NCBI GenBank assembly: GCA_028284935.1
Contig: JANQQQ010000025.1
Location: 33,176 to 97,175 of the forward strand
Length of the DNA: 64,000 nt
Direction of reading: 5' to 3'
Source: Croceivirga sp.
GTDB lineage: Bacteria; Bacteroidota; Bacteroidia; Flavobacteriales; Flavobacteriaceae
The notes beneath the pieces are model-generated. The model was given only the letters and a program-made list of their open reading frames with translations. It was not told the origin of the DNA and made no database searches. Numbering within the stretch: the first letter of the stretch is position 1; every line of letters starts with the position of its first letter. A program made the position numbers and the translations under genes. This document shows, one piece after another, positions 26,605 through 37,230 of the stretch.

Positions 26605-27804
26605 TTAGTCCTTAAGATGGTGGAATTGGTAGCACTGCCTGGCAATTTCCAGTTCCTCATTGGTAGGAACCACCAATAGGCGGACCTTACTTTCCACAGC
26701 CTGAAATTCGGAAACCTCCTTTGTAGTATCGATCGTGGCGTTCTTCCTTTCGTCCATTACAATGCCAAAGGATTCCAAGCCCTCGCAGATTATTTTTCGC
26801 AACAACACAGAATTCTCCCCAATACCTGCAGTAAATAGGATGGCATCCACCCCATTGAGGATGGCCAAATAGGCGCCTATGTATTTCTTGATACGATGGG
26901 CGGTCATCGCTAAGGCCAATTGGCAATCCGTATCCCCCTCTTGGGCAAGCTTTTGGATTTCCCTAAGGTCGGAATGTCCTGTTAATCCCAAAAGACCACT
27001 TTCTTTTTGGAGCAGGGCGTTAGCCTCTTTGGAATCCATACCACAGGAATCCATGAGAAAAAAGACCACAGATTGGTCAATATCCCCACTTCGGGTGCCC
27101 ATAATCAATCCATTTGAAGGTCCAAAACCCAAGGAGTGCTCCACACTTTTTCCATCTTTTACCGCCGTAATGCTACAGCCGTTGCCAAGATGGATACTGA
27201 CCAATTTTGACGAAGAGGTCCCAAGATGGGCAATGGCCTTTTCCGACACGTACTTATGGCTAGTGCCATGAAATCCGTACGCCTTTATTTGATGGGCCTC
27301 CGTCAGTTTTTTGGGAATGGCATAGCGATGTGCTTTTTTGGGGATACTTTGGTGAAAGGCGGTATCAAAAACGGCCACCTGTTTCGCCTTGGGGAAAAGT
27401 GTTTGGGCCACTTCTATGCCTATGGCATTGGCAGGATTGTGCAGCGGCGCCAAAAAGGAAAGCTCCTTTATCCTTTTTAGTACCCTTTCATTAATTTCGG
27501 CGGCGGTGCTAAAGGAATCACCACCATGTACGACCCTATGCCCCACTATATCAATGTCGCCGTCGGAATCCAGCACCCCATTTTTAGGGTCTTTTATCAA
27601 TCCCATAAGCTGTTCCAGTCCCTCCTTATGGTCATTGATGCGCATTTCCTCGCTCAATGAGAAATCCCCCTTTTTATAATGGATCTTCGCATCCTCCTGG
27701 CCCAGTCGTTCCACCATCCCTTTACACAACACCTGTCCCTTTGGCATTACGATGACCTGGAATTTAATGGAAGAACTTCCGGAATTAATGATCAATAGCT
27801 TCAT
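26605..27804 (-). CDS. ackA: Acetate kinase
   Basis: 399 residues, usual length. ASKHA-fold motifs: INSGSSSIKFQVI, GHRVVHGG, VFDTAFHQSIP, YGFHGTSHKYV, HLGNGCSITAVKDG, and FTAGIGENS. It turns acetyl phosphate plus ADP into acetate and ATP. It is the second gene of a pta-ackA operon, ten bases after pta, in the same direction. A natural partner of overflow metabolism and of pta. Confidence 0.98.
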   Translation of the reverse strand: MKLLIINSGSSSIKFQVIVMPKGQVLCKGMVERLGQEDAKIHYKKGDFSLSEEMRINDHKEGLEQLMGLIKDPKNGVLDSDGDIDIVGHRVVHGGDSFSTAAEINERVLKRIKELSFLAPLHNPANAIGIEVAQTLFPKAKQVAVFDTAFHQSIPKKAHRYAIPKKLTEAHQIKAYGFHGTSHKYVSEKAIAHLGTSSSKLVSIHLGNGCSITAVKDGKSVEHSLGFGPSNGLIMGTRSGDIDQSVVFFLMDSCGMDSKEANALLQKESGLLGLTGHSDLREIQKLAQEGDTDCQLALAMTAHRIKKYIGAYLAILNGVDAILFTAGIGENSVLLRKIICEGLESFGIVMDERKNATIDTTKEVSEFQAVESKVRLLVVPTNEELEIARQCYQFHHLKD

Positions 27805-27814
27805 AGGTCCCGTT

Positions 27815-29899
27815 TCAATGGTCTTGTGCCTGAATGGCCGTTACAATTACGGTATTGTACACATCGTCCACGGTACAGCCCCGGCTTAAATCATTGACTG
27901 GCTTGTTCAATCCTTGTAACATAGGCCCTATGGCCAAAGCACCCGTTTCGCGCTGAACCGCCTTATAGGTATTGTTTCCGGTATTCAAATCGGGAAAAAT
28001 CAGCACGGAGGCCTGCCCTGCTACCTTGGAATTGGGCAATTTCCCTTTACCGACAATGGGATCTACGGCAGCATCGTACTGTATGGGCCCCTCAATTTCC
28101 AAATCTGGGCGCCGTTCACGTACCAACTCCGTGGCTTTCCGTACCCTTTCCACATCTTCCCCCTTCCCTGAACTCCCTGAGGAGTAGGAGAGCATGGCAA
28201 TCTTGGGGTCAATACCAAAACTTGAAGCCGAAGAGGCAGAGGCAATTGCAATCTCGGCCAATTGTTCCGCCGTAGGATTGGGATTGATGGCACAATCCCC
28301 AAAAACGCAAACCCTACTGGGAAGGCACATGAAGAAGACGGAGGAAACTACCTTTGTTCCTGGCTTGGTCTTCACAAATTGCAAGGCCGGCCTAATGGTA
28401 TGCTGGGTGGTATGCACCGCCCCTGAAACCATACCATCTGCATCTCCGCGATGGACCATCATGGTACCGAAATAGGAAACATCGTTCATCATATCCCTGG
28501 CCATATCCATATTCACCCCTTTATGCTTCCGTAATTCGTAAAAGGTTTCGGCATAGGACTCCAAAATATCAGCGTTCTTGTGCTCTATAATATGTAACTT
28601 GGAAATGTCCAGTCCTAAATGGTTGGCTTCGGCCATGATACGGTGGGATTCCCCCAAAAGGGTAATATCAACAACATCACTTTTTACCAACTCCGTAGCC
28701 GCCTTCAGAATCCGGGGATCTTCACCTTCGGGCAAGACAATATGTTTCTTTTTGACCCGAGCGCGTTGCAATAAATTGTACTGGAACATATGGGGGGTCA
28801 TTACCTTGGTGGTAAATTGGGTCAGCTTTTCCTGAAGGGCGCTACCATCAATATGTTGGTTAAAGAGCGATAGCGATGTTTCAATTTTCTGCTTGCTTTC
28901 GGCATATATCTGGGATTTAATATTGCCTACGCTGTATGCCGTTCCAAACGTTCCTTGTTCCACTAAAATAATGGGAACATTGGCTGAACTTGCCAGTAAT
29001 TTTAATATGGAGGGTTCCGGGGTAATGCCCCCGGTTAATATGATGCCTGAAATATTGGGGTATTCTTCCGATTGGTGCGCCTGCAGGGCTCCCAATATAA
29101 TATCGGAACGATCACCTGGTGTCATCACCAAGCTTTGTTCCTGGATATGGGTCAGGTAATTGTGCAACTGCATGGCCCCGACCCCAAAACTACCAGTTTG
29201 ATTGTTCAAATATTCGTGTCCAAACAGCACCTTGGCCCCGAGCTCCTTAACAATCTCTGCTAGGGTGGGGTGCGACAATTGTTTGATTCTGGGAACGGTG
29301 AAAACCTCAATATCCCCAGGTAGGTCTTTTACTAACTCTTCCTTGACCATCTGCAAGTTTTTGGGCTTTATCATATTGGCAACAACGGCAAGCACCTTTA
29401 GACCGTCTTGCACATAGGTATTCACCGCAGCATCAAAATTCCTGGAAAAATCCTTTAGCTTTTTTCCTTTACCACTGTCCACAAGCACTACGGGTATTCC
29501 CAGATTTTTGGCAATATCCCTGTTCAGGTCAAATTCAATGACCTTCCCGTTGTCAGAAAAGTCACTGCCTTCCACAAGTACAAAATCATGGGAGGCTTCC
29601 ATTTTTTTGTACTTGGCAATGATCCGGTCCAGAATCTCATCCTGTCGGTCCTCATTATACATGGAAACGACCTCGCTTATGACCAAACCATAAGCGTCTT
29701 CCGGAGTGATATCCAAATTAAAATGCCCTAGAATTGTTGCGATGTGATTGTCTTGCTTCCCCTCTTCTACCTCATCGATAACCGGTCTAAAATACCCTAC
29801 CTTGGGCATTTTCCCTAAGAGCATGTTCATAAAACCGAGTACAAAAAGTGATTTTCCACTGTGGGGACCCAAGGTACCTACATAGACCGATTTGTTCAT
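27815..29899 (-). CDS. pta: Phosphate acetyltransferase (long form)
   Basis: 694 residues: an N-terminal P-loop domain (GTLGPHSGKSLFVLGF) related to BioD, a middle DRTGG domain (about 210-320), and a C-terminal PTA_PTB catalytic domain (VLPEGEDPRILKAA, SGAVHTTQHTIRPALQ, ALAIGPMLQGLNKPVNDLSRG). It makes acetyl phosphate from acetyl-CoA. First gene of the pta-ackA operon. A TATCTTTA -7-like box lies on the minus strand at 29926-29933, 27 bases before the ATG. Confidence 0.98.
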   Translation of the reverse strand: MNKSVYVGTLGPHSGKSLFVLGFMNMLLGKMPKVGYFRPVIDEVEEGKQDNHIATILGHFNLDITPEDAYGLVISEVVSMYNEDRQDEILDRIIAKYKKMEASHDFVLVEGSDFSDNGKVIEFDLNRDIAKNLGIPVVLVDSGKGKKLKDFSRNFDAAVNTYVQDGLKVLAVVANMIKPKNLQMVKEELVKDLPGDIEVFTVPRIKQLSHPTLAEIVKELGAKVLFGHEYLNNQTGSFGVGAMQLHNYLTHIQEQSLVMTPGDRSDIILGALQAHQSEEYPNISGIILTGGITPEPSILKLLASSANVPIILVEQGTFGTAYSVGNIKSQIYAESKQKIETSLSLFNQHIDGSALQEKLTQFTTKVMTPHMFQYNLLQRARVKKKHIVLPEGEDPRILKAATELVKSDVVDITLLGESHRIMAEANHLGLDISKLHIIEHKNADILESYAETFYELRKHKGVNMDMARDMMNDVSYFGTMMVHRGDADGMVSGAVHTTQHTIRPALQFVKTKPGTKVVSSVFFMCLPSRVCVFGDCAINPNPTAEQLAEIAIASASSASSFGIDPKIAMLSYSSGSSGKGEDVERVRKATELVRERRPDLEIEGPIQYDAAVDPIVGKGKLPNSKVAGQASVLIFPDLNTGNNTYKAVQRETGALAIGPMLQGLNKPVNDLSRGCTVDDVYNTVIVTAIQAQDH

Positions 29900-30123
29900 G
29901 TAAAGAAGATTTCAATTTGGCAGCATAAAGATAGTAGGTAACCATACAAAGAGCCTGTTTTCATTTCAACAAAAGCACAGAAATATAGTTTTTATAACGG
30001 TAATTTGCCTTTGGTCTGGTTCCCTAAAAGAAAAAGGAAGATGACCATGACACCCGTAGCACCCACTCAATAGTTGTAGAAGGGGTGTGCTGTATTGTTG
30101 TACATTTAGACAAACTTTGAGCA

Positions 30124-30819
30124 ATGAAATCGATAGTGAACCTTATATTTTTAGCAGTACCTTTCTTTCTTTTGGCGCAGTCCAAAAACTTTTTGGACGT
30201 ACCTTATCTGGAAACCTCGGCCAAGGTAGACACCTTGGTAACGCCAGATAAGATCTATTTGAGTATTACCATTCAGGAAAAGGATTCCAAGGGAAGAAAA
30301 TCCGTAGAGGAACAGGAAAACAAAATGGCCGAAAGCCTAAAAAGTTTGGGTGTTGATATTGATAAACAACTCACTATTAAAGATTTGGCCAGCAACTACA
30401 AAAAATACTTCCTGCGTAGTAAGGAGGTGCTTAAAAGCAAGCAGTATTCCCTACTCGTCTATGATGGCCTGACCGCGGGAAAGGTCATGGCCGCATTGGA
30501 AGATTTGGATATTGCCAATACCTATTTGGAAAAAACGGAATACTCCAAGATGGACGAACTGGAATTGGAACTAAAAACCAGGGCGGTTAAAAAAGCAAAA
30601 CGAAAGGCAGAAGCACTGACCCAGCCACTCGACCAAAAAGTGGGTATGGCTATCCATATCTTGGACAACTCGCAGCCATACTATCCAAGATACAATCAAC
30701 CGCGTATGGAAATGAAAGCCATGTCAATGGACATGGCTGAATCTGAACCTTTGGACATTGGTTTTGAAAAGATCCGCGTGGAAAGTATGGTCAATGTAAA
30801 ATTTCAATTGTCCAATTAA
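30124..30819 (+). CDS. SIMPL domain (DUF541) protein, exported
   Basis: 231 residues with signal peptide (MKSIVNLIFLAVPFFLLAQ). SIMPL/DUF541 domain over the mature part (ETSAKVDTLVTPDKIYLSIT, LKSLGVDIDKQLTIKDLAS, KAKRKAEALTQPLDQKVGMAI). Periplasmic, ring-forming proteins of unknown function. The 224-base gap upstream towards pta holds a TACATTTA near-match at about 30101 and no gene I can support. Probably co-transcribed with the next gene. Confidence 0.85.
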   Translation: MKSIVNLIFLAVPFFLLAQSKNFLDVPYLETSAKVDTLVTPDKIYLSITIQEKDSKGRKSVEEQENKMAESLKSLGVDIDKQLTIKDLASNYKKYFLRSKEVLKSKQYSLLVYDGLTAGKVMAALEDLDIANTYLEKTEYSKMDELELELKTRAVKKAKRKAEALTQPLDQKVGMAIHILDNSQPYYPRYNQPRMEMKAMSMDMAESEPLDIGFEKIRVESMVNVKFQLSN

Positions 30820-30854
30820 CCCATTCGTATTCGTCCTTATGTAAAGTAACCGAT

Positions 30855-31349
30855 ATGAAGGGTATTCTATTTTTATTAATTGCATTGGGTTGTCACACCT
30901 TAGCAGCGCAAAAAACCATTCAGCTTGAGAACGGTGCTACTTCACCAAAAGCGTCACTGAATGACGTATCTTGGATTGCTGGGCATTGGCGCGGCGAAGC
31001 CTTTGGGGGTATTGCCGAAGAGCTATGGAGTCCGCCAGAAGGCGAAACCATGATGTTTGTTTTTCGGTTGCTCCATGAGGGCAAGGTTTCCTTTTATGAA
31101 ATTGGCCATATCAAGGAAACGGAAGGGACACTCTTAATACAATTGAAACACTTTGATGGAAGCTTAAAAGGATGGGAAGAAAAGGATGAGACGATTGATT
31201 TTAAATTGGTCAAAATGGAGAAGGAAAAAGTCTTTTTTGAAGGGTTGACCATGGAGAAGATAAATGATACCAAAATGAACGTTTATGTGCTCGTAGATGA
31301 CGGAGATGGTGAACGCGAAGCGTTGTTCAGCTACCAAAAGATAAAATGA
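30855..31349 (+). CDS. DUF6265 family protein, exported
   Basis: 164 residues with a signal peptide ending near LAAQ. Core pattern SWIAGHWRGEAFGGIAEELWSPPEGETMMFVFRLLHEGKV is that of DUF6265, a lipocalin-like beta-barrel family in Bacteroidota. Ligand and role are unknown. It lies 35 bases after the SIMPL gene and 57 bases before a lipoprotein gene on the same strand. Confidence 0.8.
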   Translation: MKGILFLLIALGCHTLAAQKTIQLENGATSPKASLNDVSWIAGHWRGEAFGGIAEELWSPPEGETMMFVFRLLHEGKVSFYEIGHIKETEGTLLIQLKHFDGSLKGWEEKDETIDFKLVKMEKEKVFFEGLTMEKINDTKMNVYVLVDDGDGEREALFSYQKIK

Positions 31350-31406
31350 TGCACTCAGAGAAGCAGCACATTGATTAAAATTGCATCTGACCTTTAAAGC
31401 CCTGTT

Positions 31407-31838
31407 ATGAAAAGGCGTGCCATGACCTTACTACTTTTAATCATCGCTGTGACCACTTCGTGCAATTCTGATGACAATGACCCCGTTTCAGAGGTATGTG
31501 ACTTTTTGGGTGTGGTTGATGACAATCAATTCAACACCGTAAATCCTGAGAATTATGTCATTCAAAGTGTTGAAATAGTGGGCAGTTGTTTGCAGGTAGA
31601 ACTATCCAGTAGCGGTTGTGATGGAAACTCATGGGAGGTCCGGCTTTTTGGTTCTTCGGAAGTCGATGATTCCTTACCCCCTCAACGTGGGATAGGAATT
31701 CGATTGGACAACAGTGAACTCTGCGAAGCTTTCATTACAAAAACGTATTCTTTTGAATTAACCCCATTTCAAGATAGTGGGGACACCATAATTCTCCGAC
31801 TACTAGATTGGGAAGGACAGATTCTTTACGAATACTAA
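31407..31838 (+). CDS. Lipoprotein, 143 residues, unknown function
   Basis: Signal peptide with lipobox (LIIAVTTSCNSDDNDP; lipidated Cys about position 19) followed by the acidic stretch typical of flavobacterial surface lipoproteins. The rest is a single beta-rich domain with three further cysteines (VCDFLG, GSCLQVELSSSGC) and a strand pattern like small immunoglobulin-type domains. No family recognised. Its stop interlocks with that of the TetR gene (shared CTAA). Confidence 0.7.
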   Translation: MKRRAMTLLLLIIAVTTSCNSDDNDPVSEVCDFLGVVDDNQFNTVNPENYVIQSVEIVGSCLQVELSSSGCDGNSWEVRLFGSSEVDDSLPPQRGIGIRLDNSELCEAFITKTYSFELTPFQDSGDTIILRLLDWEGQILYEY

Positions 31839-32416
31839 TTCAGAACGGACAGTCCTGAATTGACCACTTTTTGGAGTTTTTTGGTATCCGTATCCACTTT
31901 GGAGACCACCCGAATTCCGTTGTAGAGCGTAAAGAGCATCAAACCAATTTCTTGGGCATCCTTATGCGCAGGAATCTCTCCATTGTTGATACCTTGCTGG
32001 ACATAGGTAACAAATAGCTGTTCCATCGTTGTCTTATGTTGCATCAAGGTTTGGTCCATTTTTTCGTTCCCAGGCACCAATTCCGTAGTGGTGTTTACCA
32101 CAAAACAGCCTTTTCGACATGTGTCGGTAGCAGCCTCTTGAATGGCCGTTTCAAACAACTTTTTAAATCCTTGCTTTATGGAAGGCTCCTGCCGAAACAG
32201 TTCTTCCAACCAACCCCCAGATGTTTTCCTATACTGTTCAAAAGCCTTATCAAATAGTTCTTCCTTCCCACCAAAGGTATCATACATGCTCGCCCTATTA
32301 ATGCCCAAGTGGGCTACCAGGTCCTGCATGGAAGTGGCATGGAACCCTTTTTCCCAAAAGAGTTCCATGGCCTTTTTCAATACTTCTTCTTCGCAAAACT
32401 GTTTTATACGAGGCAT
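31835..32416 (-). CDS. TetR/AcrR-family regulator of the SDR operon
   Basis: 193 residues. N-terminal HTH: EVLKKAMELFWEKGFHATSM, DLVAHLGINRASMYDTFGGKEELFDKAF. The ligand domain resembles the TetR_C_6/YezE-like group that handles electrophiles or quinones (CRKGCFVVNTTTELVPGN). It is the second gene after the SDR oxidoreductase, 24 bases downstream, so both come from the promoter holding two GGAACG-type palindromes. Confidence 0.9.
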   Translation of the reverse strand: MPRIKQFCEEEVLKKAMELFWEKGFHATSMQDLVAHLGINRASMYDTFGGKEELFDKAFEQYRKTSGGWLEELFRQEPSIKQGFKKLFETAIQEAATDTCRKGCFVVNTTTELVPGNEKMDQTLMQHKTTMEQLFVTYVQQGINNGEIPAHKDAQEIGLMLFTLYNGIRVVSKVDTDTKKLQKVVNSGLSVLN

Positions 32417-32440
32417 GTCAAAAGTGTTGTTTCAAATGTA

Positions 32441-33190
32441 CTACACCTGCGCGAAACCACCATCAACGGGAATTTCGGTTCCCGTGATATAGCTGCTATC
32501 CGATGATGCCAAAAATAACGCAGTTGTGGCGATTTCCTCGGAATTTCCAAAACGCCCTAAGCTAACCATGGAAGGAAAATTGGAAGCCATGGCATCAATG
32601 TTTTCCTGGGGTACATTGTGCTTCCCATAAATCGGGGTATCGATTGGTCCAGGGGCAATGGCATTGACCCGAATACCCTTAGGTCCAAACTCTGCTGCCA
32701 AGGTTCTGGTCAAGGAACGTAGGGCAGCCTTGCTCGATGCATATGCCGCCATTCCTCCAAATCCTTTCACATTGACCACCGAGGTGTTGAAAATAATACT
32801 CGCACCTTCATTGAAGTAATCATAAGCCGCTTTTACGGTAAACACAGGACCCCTAACGTTGATATTGTGAACCTCATCAAAGATTTCCTCTGTAAGTCCG
32901 TCTATGGATTCAACTCTGAAAATACCGGCATTCAAGAAAAGTACATCAATCTTACCAAAGGTATCCACTGCGGTTTTGACGAGTCTTTGACTATCGGACA
33001 CACTGGAAGCTTCTGCATTGACCAATAGATAATCTCCAGACAAATCGGATGCCAGGGCATCCAGTTTTTCCTGACTTCTTCCTGTAAGCACGACTTTTGC
33101 CCCTTCCTTGAGAAATAGTTTAGCAGTTTCCAATCCCATACCGCTCGTGGCTCCAGTTACTATGGCTACTTTGTTTTCTAGTTTTTTCAT
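32441..33190 (-). CDS. Short-chain dehydrogenase/reductase (classical SDR)
   Basis: 249 residues from the ATG at 33190; the longer frame upstream runs through the operator region and is rejected. SDR motifs: TGATSGMGLETAKLF (cofactor loop TGxxxGxG), NAGIF (NAG), S/Y/K set in IIFNTSVVNVKG and MAAYASSKAALRSL, and ITGTEIPVDGGFA at the C-terminus. Arginine after the cofactor loop (LTGRSQEKLDAL) suggests NADP. Substrate unknown; the regulator partner suggests an inducible response to a small reactive compound. Confidence 0.92.
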   Translation of the reverse strand: MKKLENKVAIVTGATSGMGLETAKLFLKEGAKVVLTGRSQEKLDALASDLSGDYLLVNAEASSVSDSQRLVKTAVDTFGKIDVLFLNAGIFRVESIDGLTEEIFDEVHNINVRGPVFTVKAAYDYFNEGASIIFNTSVVNVKGFGGMAAYASSKAALRSLTRTLAAEFGPKGIRVNAIAPGPIDTPIYGKHNVPQENIDAMASNFPSMVSLGRFGNSEEIATTALFLASSDSSYITGTEIPVDGGFAQV

Positions 33191-33220
33191 GATTTGAAAT
33201 TTTAGGTATATCACTATTTT

Positions 33221-33234
33221 GGAACGTTCATTCC
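33221..33234 (-). promoter_or_regulatory. Operator site 1 of the SDR-TetR operon
   Basis: Inverted repeat GGAACGTTCATTCC (outer GGAA/TTCC arms). It lies 31 bases before the SDR ATG, between a possible -33 TTTG (33239-33242, minus strand) and the -7 region. Same half-site as site 2, 34 bases away centre to centre. Confidence 0.6.
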
Positions 33235-33254
33235 GATACAAATCTACTAATAAC

Positions 33255-33268
33255 GGAACGATTGTTCC
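33255..33268 (-). promoter_or_regulatory. Operator site 2 of the SDR-TetR operon
   Basis: Inverted repeat GGAACGATTGTTCC (perfect 5-bp arms GGAAC/GTTCC). It sits just upstream of the possible -33 TTTG. The two sites share 11 of 14 positions, supporting recognition by one dimeric regulator, most likely the TetR protein of the same operon. Confidence 0.65.
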
Positions 33269-33345
33269 AAACAAAAATCAATTTTTAACATCGCTTTAAT
33301 CTTTTGACCTTCCTTTTGTATCTTCCAAGTTCAAAATCCAACCAA

Positions 33346-36300
33346 ATGAAAACATTTCAACTACTTCTGGTCACATTGATGGCGTTGCCCCTTTTTATGG
33401 TGGCCCAAAGGAGGAAAAAACAAGAAACAAAACCCGCTATTGTTCTGAATGATTCGCTCTATTCGGGTTTGAAATGGCGTAACATTGGCCCTTTTCGCGG
33501 CGGACGTAGCGTTACCTCAACCGGGGTTGTAGGACAACCCATGACCTATTATATGGGTACTACCGGAGGAGGCATTTGGAAGACTGTAGATGATGGAATC
33601 ACATGGAAGAACATTTCTGATGGGCAGTTGAACACAGGTACGGTTGGAGCCATTGCCGTTTCGGAGAGTAATCCCAATCTTATCATCGTCGGAATGGGAG
33701 AGCATCCTGCCAGGGGGGTGATGACCTCTATGGGTGATGGAGTCTACAAATCAACCGATGCCGGAAAAACATGGAAACACATAAGACTGGATGAAACCCG
33801 ACATATTTCTGATGTGATCATCCATCCCACCAATCCCGATATCATTTTTATTTCGGCTCAAGGGGCGCAATACGGCCCATCACAACAGCGTGGTATTTAC
33901 CGTTCCACCGATGGCGGTGAAACATGGGAACGCGTGCTGTTTGTTGATGAAAACACAGGAGCTTCCTCGGTATCCATGGATATGAAAAATCCTTTGATCC
34001 TCTACGCCGCCATGTGGCAGCATCGAAGATATCCTTGGACCATGGAATCGGGCGGTCCCTCTTCTGGAATCTACAAATCCACCGATGGTGGTACAACATG
34101 GAAACACCTAAAGGAAGGCCTGCCCAAGGCGTTTGGAAAAGCGGGCATTTCAGTTTCTCGAGCCAATCCAAATCGCGTGTTTGCGGTCATTGAGGCTGAG
34201 GGTACCAAAGGAGGGGTATATCGGAGTGACGACGCCGGTAAAAAATGGAAGCAAGTGAACAAGGACCGTATCAACATTGCCCGTTCATGGTACTATATGG
34301 AGATTTTTGCCGATCCACAAAACGAAAACATTGTTTATGTGTTGAACGCCCCAGTGACCAAATCGATTGATGGCGGAAGGTCGTTTACTCCCGTTCCTAC
34401 CCCACATGGGGATAACCACCATCTATGGATTCATCCGAATAACAACCAGGTGATGGTCAACTCCAATGACGGTGGGGCCAATGTTTCCAACAATGGGGGT
34501 AAGAGTTGGAGTACCCAACAAAACCAAGCCACATCTCAATTCTATCGGGTAATTACGGATAACCTGGTGCCCTACAACGTATATGGTGGACAACAAGACA
34601 ATTCGGCCATTGCCATAGCAAGTAGAACCAACGACGTAGGAATCGATTGGAAAGATTGGTATTCCGTGGCCGGGTGCGAAAGTGCCTATCTCGCGTTTGA
34701 TCCAGACAACCCAGAAGTGGTCTATGGGGGATGCTACCAAGGCATCATTGAAAAATGGGTGAAGGCTTCGCGAGAAGGAAAGCCCATAAAATCATACCCT
34801 GAACTTGGCCTTGGCAAAGTCCCCAAGGACTTTAAGTATCGCTATAATTGGAACGCTCCCATTATAAGTTCGCCACATGATAGAAACACCATTTATCATG
34901 CGGGCAATGTGGTCTTCAAAACCACGGACGGGGGACAACGTTGGGAAGTGGTAAGTCCTGACCTTACCCGAAACGAAAAGGAAAAACAAGGCCCTGGCGG
35001 TGGTCCATATACCAATGAAGCAGCTGGGGGTGAGAATTACAACACCTTGATGTACTTAACGGAATCCCTCCATGAAAAAGGGGTGCTTTATGCGGGCAGT
35101 GATGATGGCTTGGTTCACATTACCAAAGATGGAGGTGCCAATTGGAGCAACATTACCCCGCCCAATATTGGAAACGGTATCATCAACAGCATCGAGGTTT
35201 CCCCTCATGACCCTGCCACAGCCTATATTGCCGTGATGCGGTATAAGTCCATGGACTTAAAACCCTACATTTTTAAAACGTCCAACTACGGCGAAACATG
35301 GACCAAAATCACCAACGGAATCACCGATAAACATACGTTTGTTCGTGTTGTTAGGGAGGATGCAACCAAAAAGGGGCTTTTGTATGCCGGGACGGAAACA
35401 GGGCTCTATATTTCCATGGATGATGGACAATTTTGGCAAAAATTCCAACTCAACCTGCCCGTTGTTCCTATTAATGACCTCATTATTCAAGACAATGACC
35501 TGGTGGCGGCCACCGCGGGCCGGTCTTTTTGGGTTTTGGATGATTTGGGTGCCATTCAAAATAGCTTCGATGTGGCAAATACGTTAAAAATTGTCCAACC
35601 AAAACCAAGCTATCGCATTTTTGGGGGGCATCAGGAAAAACCACGCCCAGGACTTGGGCAAAATCCCAAATCGGGGGTAACCTTGGACTATTACCTTCCG
35701 GAAAAATTGGATTCCACCGAGTTGAAACTGGAGGTCCTCCAAAACGGGAATATTATTCGCACCTATAACAATCAAAAACCAAAGGACTTCAAGTCTTGGC
35801 CCGGTGGCCCGCCAAAACCACAGGTTTTGCCCAGTAAAAGAGGCTACAATCGCTTTACATGGGATTTTAGAAAGGAAGCTATCCCAGCGGTGGATAAAGT
35901 GTTTTTGTTTGGCAATTACCAAGGGGCCAGAGTAGCTCCCGGAACCTATACCTTACGTTTGAGCATGGACGATATATCCGTGGAAACTACAGCGGAAGTG
36001 CTGGCTAATCCAAAAATCGAAGCTTCCGATGTCGATTATAACGACCAGCAAATGGTCCTGAATCAGATAGAGGATGCGCTAACATCCATGCATAAAGCGG
36101 TCAATCAAATGCGCTCGGCGAAAAACCAATTGACCTCCTATAAAAAACTTTTAAAAGATAATGAAGCTGCCAAAGAGCTTTTGGCCAAGGGGGATAGTTT
36201 GGCAAAGCGTATCACCTCTTGGGAAGAACATTTGATTCAGCCCAAACAAAAGACTTTTCAAGACGTCATCAACTTCCACAACCAACTGAATGCTGATTTT

Positions 36301-36495
36301 ATGCATTTAAAGGGATTTGTGGATGTCGCAGAACCCCAGGTCACTCAAGGCGCCAAGGAACGGCTACAGGATTTATTGCGTGCGTGGAGCACCTATGAAA
36401 AGGAAAAGAATGCCATCGTGGAAACAGAAATGAATACCTACAATGATATGTACAAGACTTTAGATATTCCAGCTTTGATTCTAAGCGACAATTGA
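33346..36495 (+). CDS. Large exported beta-propeller protein (VPS10/BNR Asp-box repeats)
   Basis: 1049 residues from the ATG at 33346, which opens a signal peptide ([21 protein letters not shown]); the frame upstream has only a TTG. About eleven Asp-box units (S/T-x-D-x-G-x-T/S-W) are visible, for example [56 protein letters not shown] and TKDGGANW, which form two sortilin/VPS10-type propellers. After residue 750 a linker leads to a C-terminal helical segment (about 890-1040). The family is common in Bacteroidota and often called a glycosyl hydrolase, but no catalytic set is visible. Its stop overlaps the next ATG. Confidence 0.88.
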   Translation: MKTFQLLLVTLMALPLFMVAQRRKKQETKPAIVLNDSLYSGLKWRNIGPFRGGRSVTSTGVVGQPMTYYMGTTGGGIWKTVDDGITWKNISDGQLNTGTVGAIAVSESNPNLIIVGMGEHPARGVMTSMGDGVYKSTDAGKTWKHIRLDETRHISDVIIHPTNPDIIFISAQGAQYGPSQQRGIYRSTDGGETWERVLFVDENTGASSVSMDMKNPLILYAAMWQHRRYPWTMESGGPSSGIYKSTDGGTTWKHLKEGLPKAFGKAGISVSRANPNRVFAVIEAEGTKGGVYRSDDAGKKWKQVNKDRINIARSWYYMEIFADPQNENIVYVLNAPVTKSIDGGRSFTPVPTPHGDNHHLWIHPNNNQVMVNSNDGGANVSNNGGKSWSTQQNQATSQFYRVITDNLVPYNVYGGQQDNSAIAIASRTNDVGIDWKDWYSVAGCESAYLAFDPDNPEVVYGGCYQGIIEKWVKASREGKPIKSYPELGLGKVPKDFKYRYNWNAPIISSPHDRNTIYHAGNVVFKTTDGGQRWEVVSPDLTRNEKEKQGPGGGPYTNEAAGGENYNTLMYLTESLHEKGVLYAGSDDGLVHITKDGGANWSNITPPNIGNGIINSIEVSPHDPATAYIAVMRYKSMDLKPYIFKTSNYGETWTKITNGITDKHTFVRVVREDATKKGLLYAGTETGLYISMDDGQFWQKFQLNLPVVPINDLIIQDNDLVAATAGRSFWVLDDLGAIQNSFDVANTLKIVQPKPSYRIFGGHQEKPRPGLGQNPKSGVTLDYYLPEKLDSTELKLEVLQNGNIIRTYNNQKPKDFKSWPGGPPKPQVLPSKRGYNRFTWDFRKEAIPAVDKVFLFGNYQGARVAPGTYTLRLSMDDISVETTAEVLANPKIEASDVDYNDQQMVLNQIEDALTSMHKAVNQMRSAKNQLTSYKKLLKDNEAAKELLAKGDSLAKRITSWEEHLIQPKQKTFQDVINFHNQLNADFMHLKGFVDVAEPQVTQGAKERLQDLLRAWSTYEKEKNAIVETEMNTYNDMYKTLDIPALILSDN

Positions 36496-37064
36496 TGCGC
36501 GATTTTTTTGCAGACAAGACATTTGTCAAGAAAGACTATAGAAATCAAAGACTCCCCAAAGGAGATTATGAAAATTGTGTCTTTAAGGACTGTCTTTTTC
36601 AGGAGGGTTTTTTGGACAATCAACATTTTGTGGAATGTCAATTTCTCCACTGTGATTTGACCAATACCAACATTGCCCATACACAATTCAATGAAGTATT
36701 GTTTGAAGGGTGCAAACTTGTTGGCATTCGCTTTGAAACCTGTGACCCCTTACTGTCCATGTTTCAATTTAAAGGCTGCAACCTATCCCTATCCAGTTTC
36801 TATGAAATGGAGCTGTCCAATGCAGTTTTCTATGACTGCAAGTTCCACAACGTGGATTGGAGTCTCACCAATCTAACACAAGCTGAATTCAGTAATTGTG
36901 ACCTTAAAAACGCAATATTCGAAGGCTCCATTTTAGAGGGGGCAGATTTTACCTCTGCTTTCAATTATACTATTGACCCCGCCAAAAACAAAATCAAAAA
37001 ATCAAAATACAGCAAAGAAGGGCTGAAAGGGCTATTGGAAAAATATGAAATTGTCGTGATGTAG
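36495..37064 (+). CDS. Pentapeptide-repeat protein
   Basis: 189 residues starting at ATG 36495, which shares one base with the stop of the propeller protein (TGATG); a TTG three bases up is not needed. Rows of A/C-[DN]-[LF]-x-x repeats are visible (FKDCLFQEGFLDNQHFVECQ; CDLTNTNIAHTQFNEVLFEG; CDLKNAIFEGSILEGADF), giving a right-handed quadrilateral helix like Qnr/McbG. In that group some protect gyrase, but the sequence alone does not show that here. C-terminal basic tail KNKIKKSKYSKEGLK. Confidence 0.85.
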   Translation: MRDFFADKTFVKKDYRNQRLPKGDYENCVFKDCLFQEGFLDNQHFVECQFLHCDLTNTNIAHTQFNEVLFEGCKLVGIRFETCDPLLSMFQFKGCNLSLSSFYEMELSNAVFYDCKFHNVDWSLTNLTQAEFSNCDLKNAIFEGSILEGADFTSAFNYTIDPAKNKIKKSKYSKEGLKGLLEKYEIVVM

Positions 37065-37230
37065 TCTTACCTCTTGTAGGTGTCTTTTTGGAGTACCGTT
37101 TTAAAAATATTTCTTTACAGTTAGGTGTAACCATTTTTGACTTACTGCGTCTTTTAAAAAGGAACAACTGGCGATTTTCCAAGAAATAGTACCGTGTGAC
37201 TTTCGTGAGATTGGCACAAAGGAACTTGAT

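Noticed and set aside
26879..27271. 130-residue plus-strand open frame within ackA
   Set aside because: Mirror frame of the acetate kinase gene; no recognisable domain.
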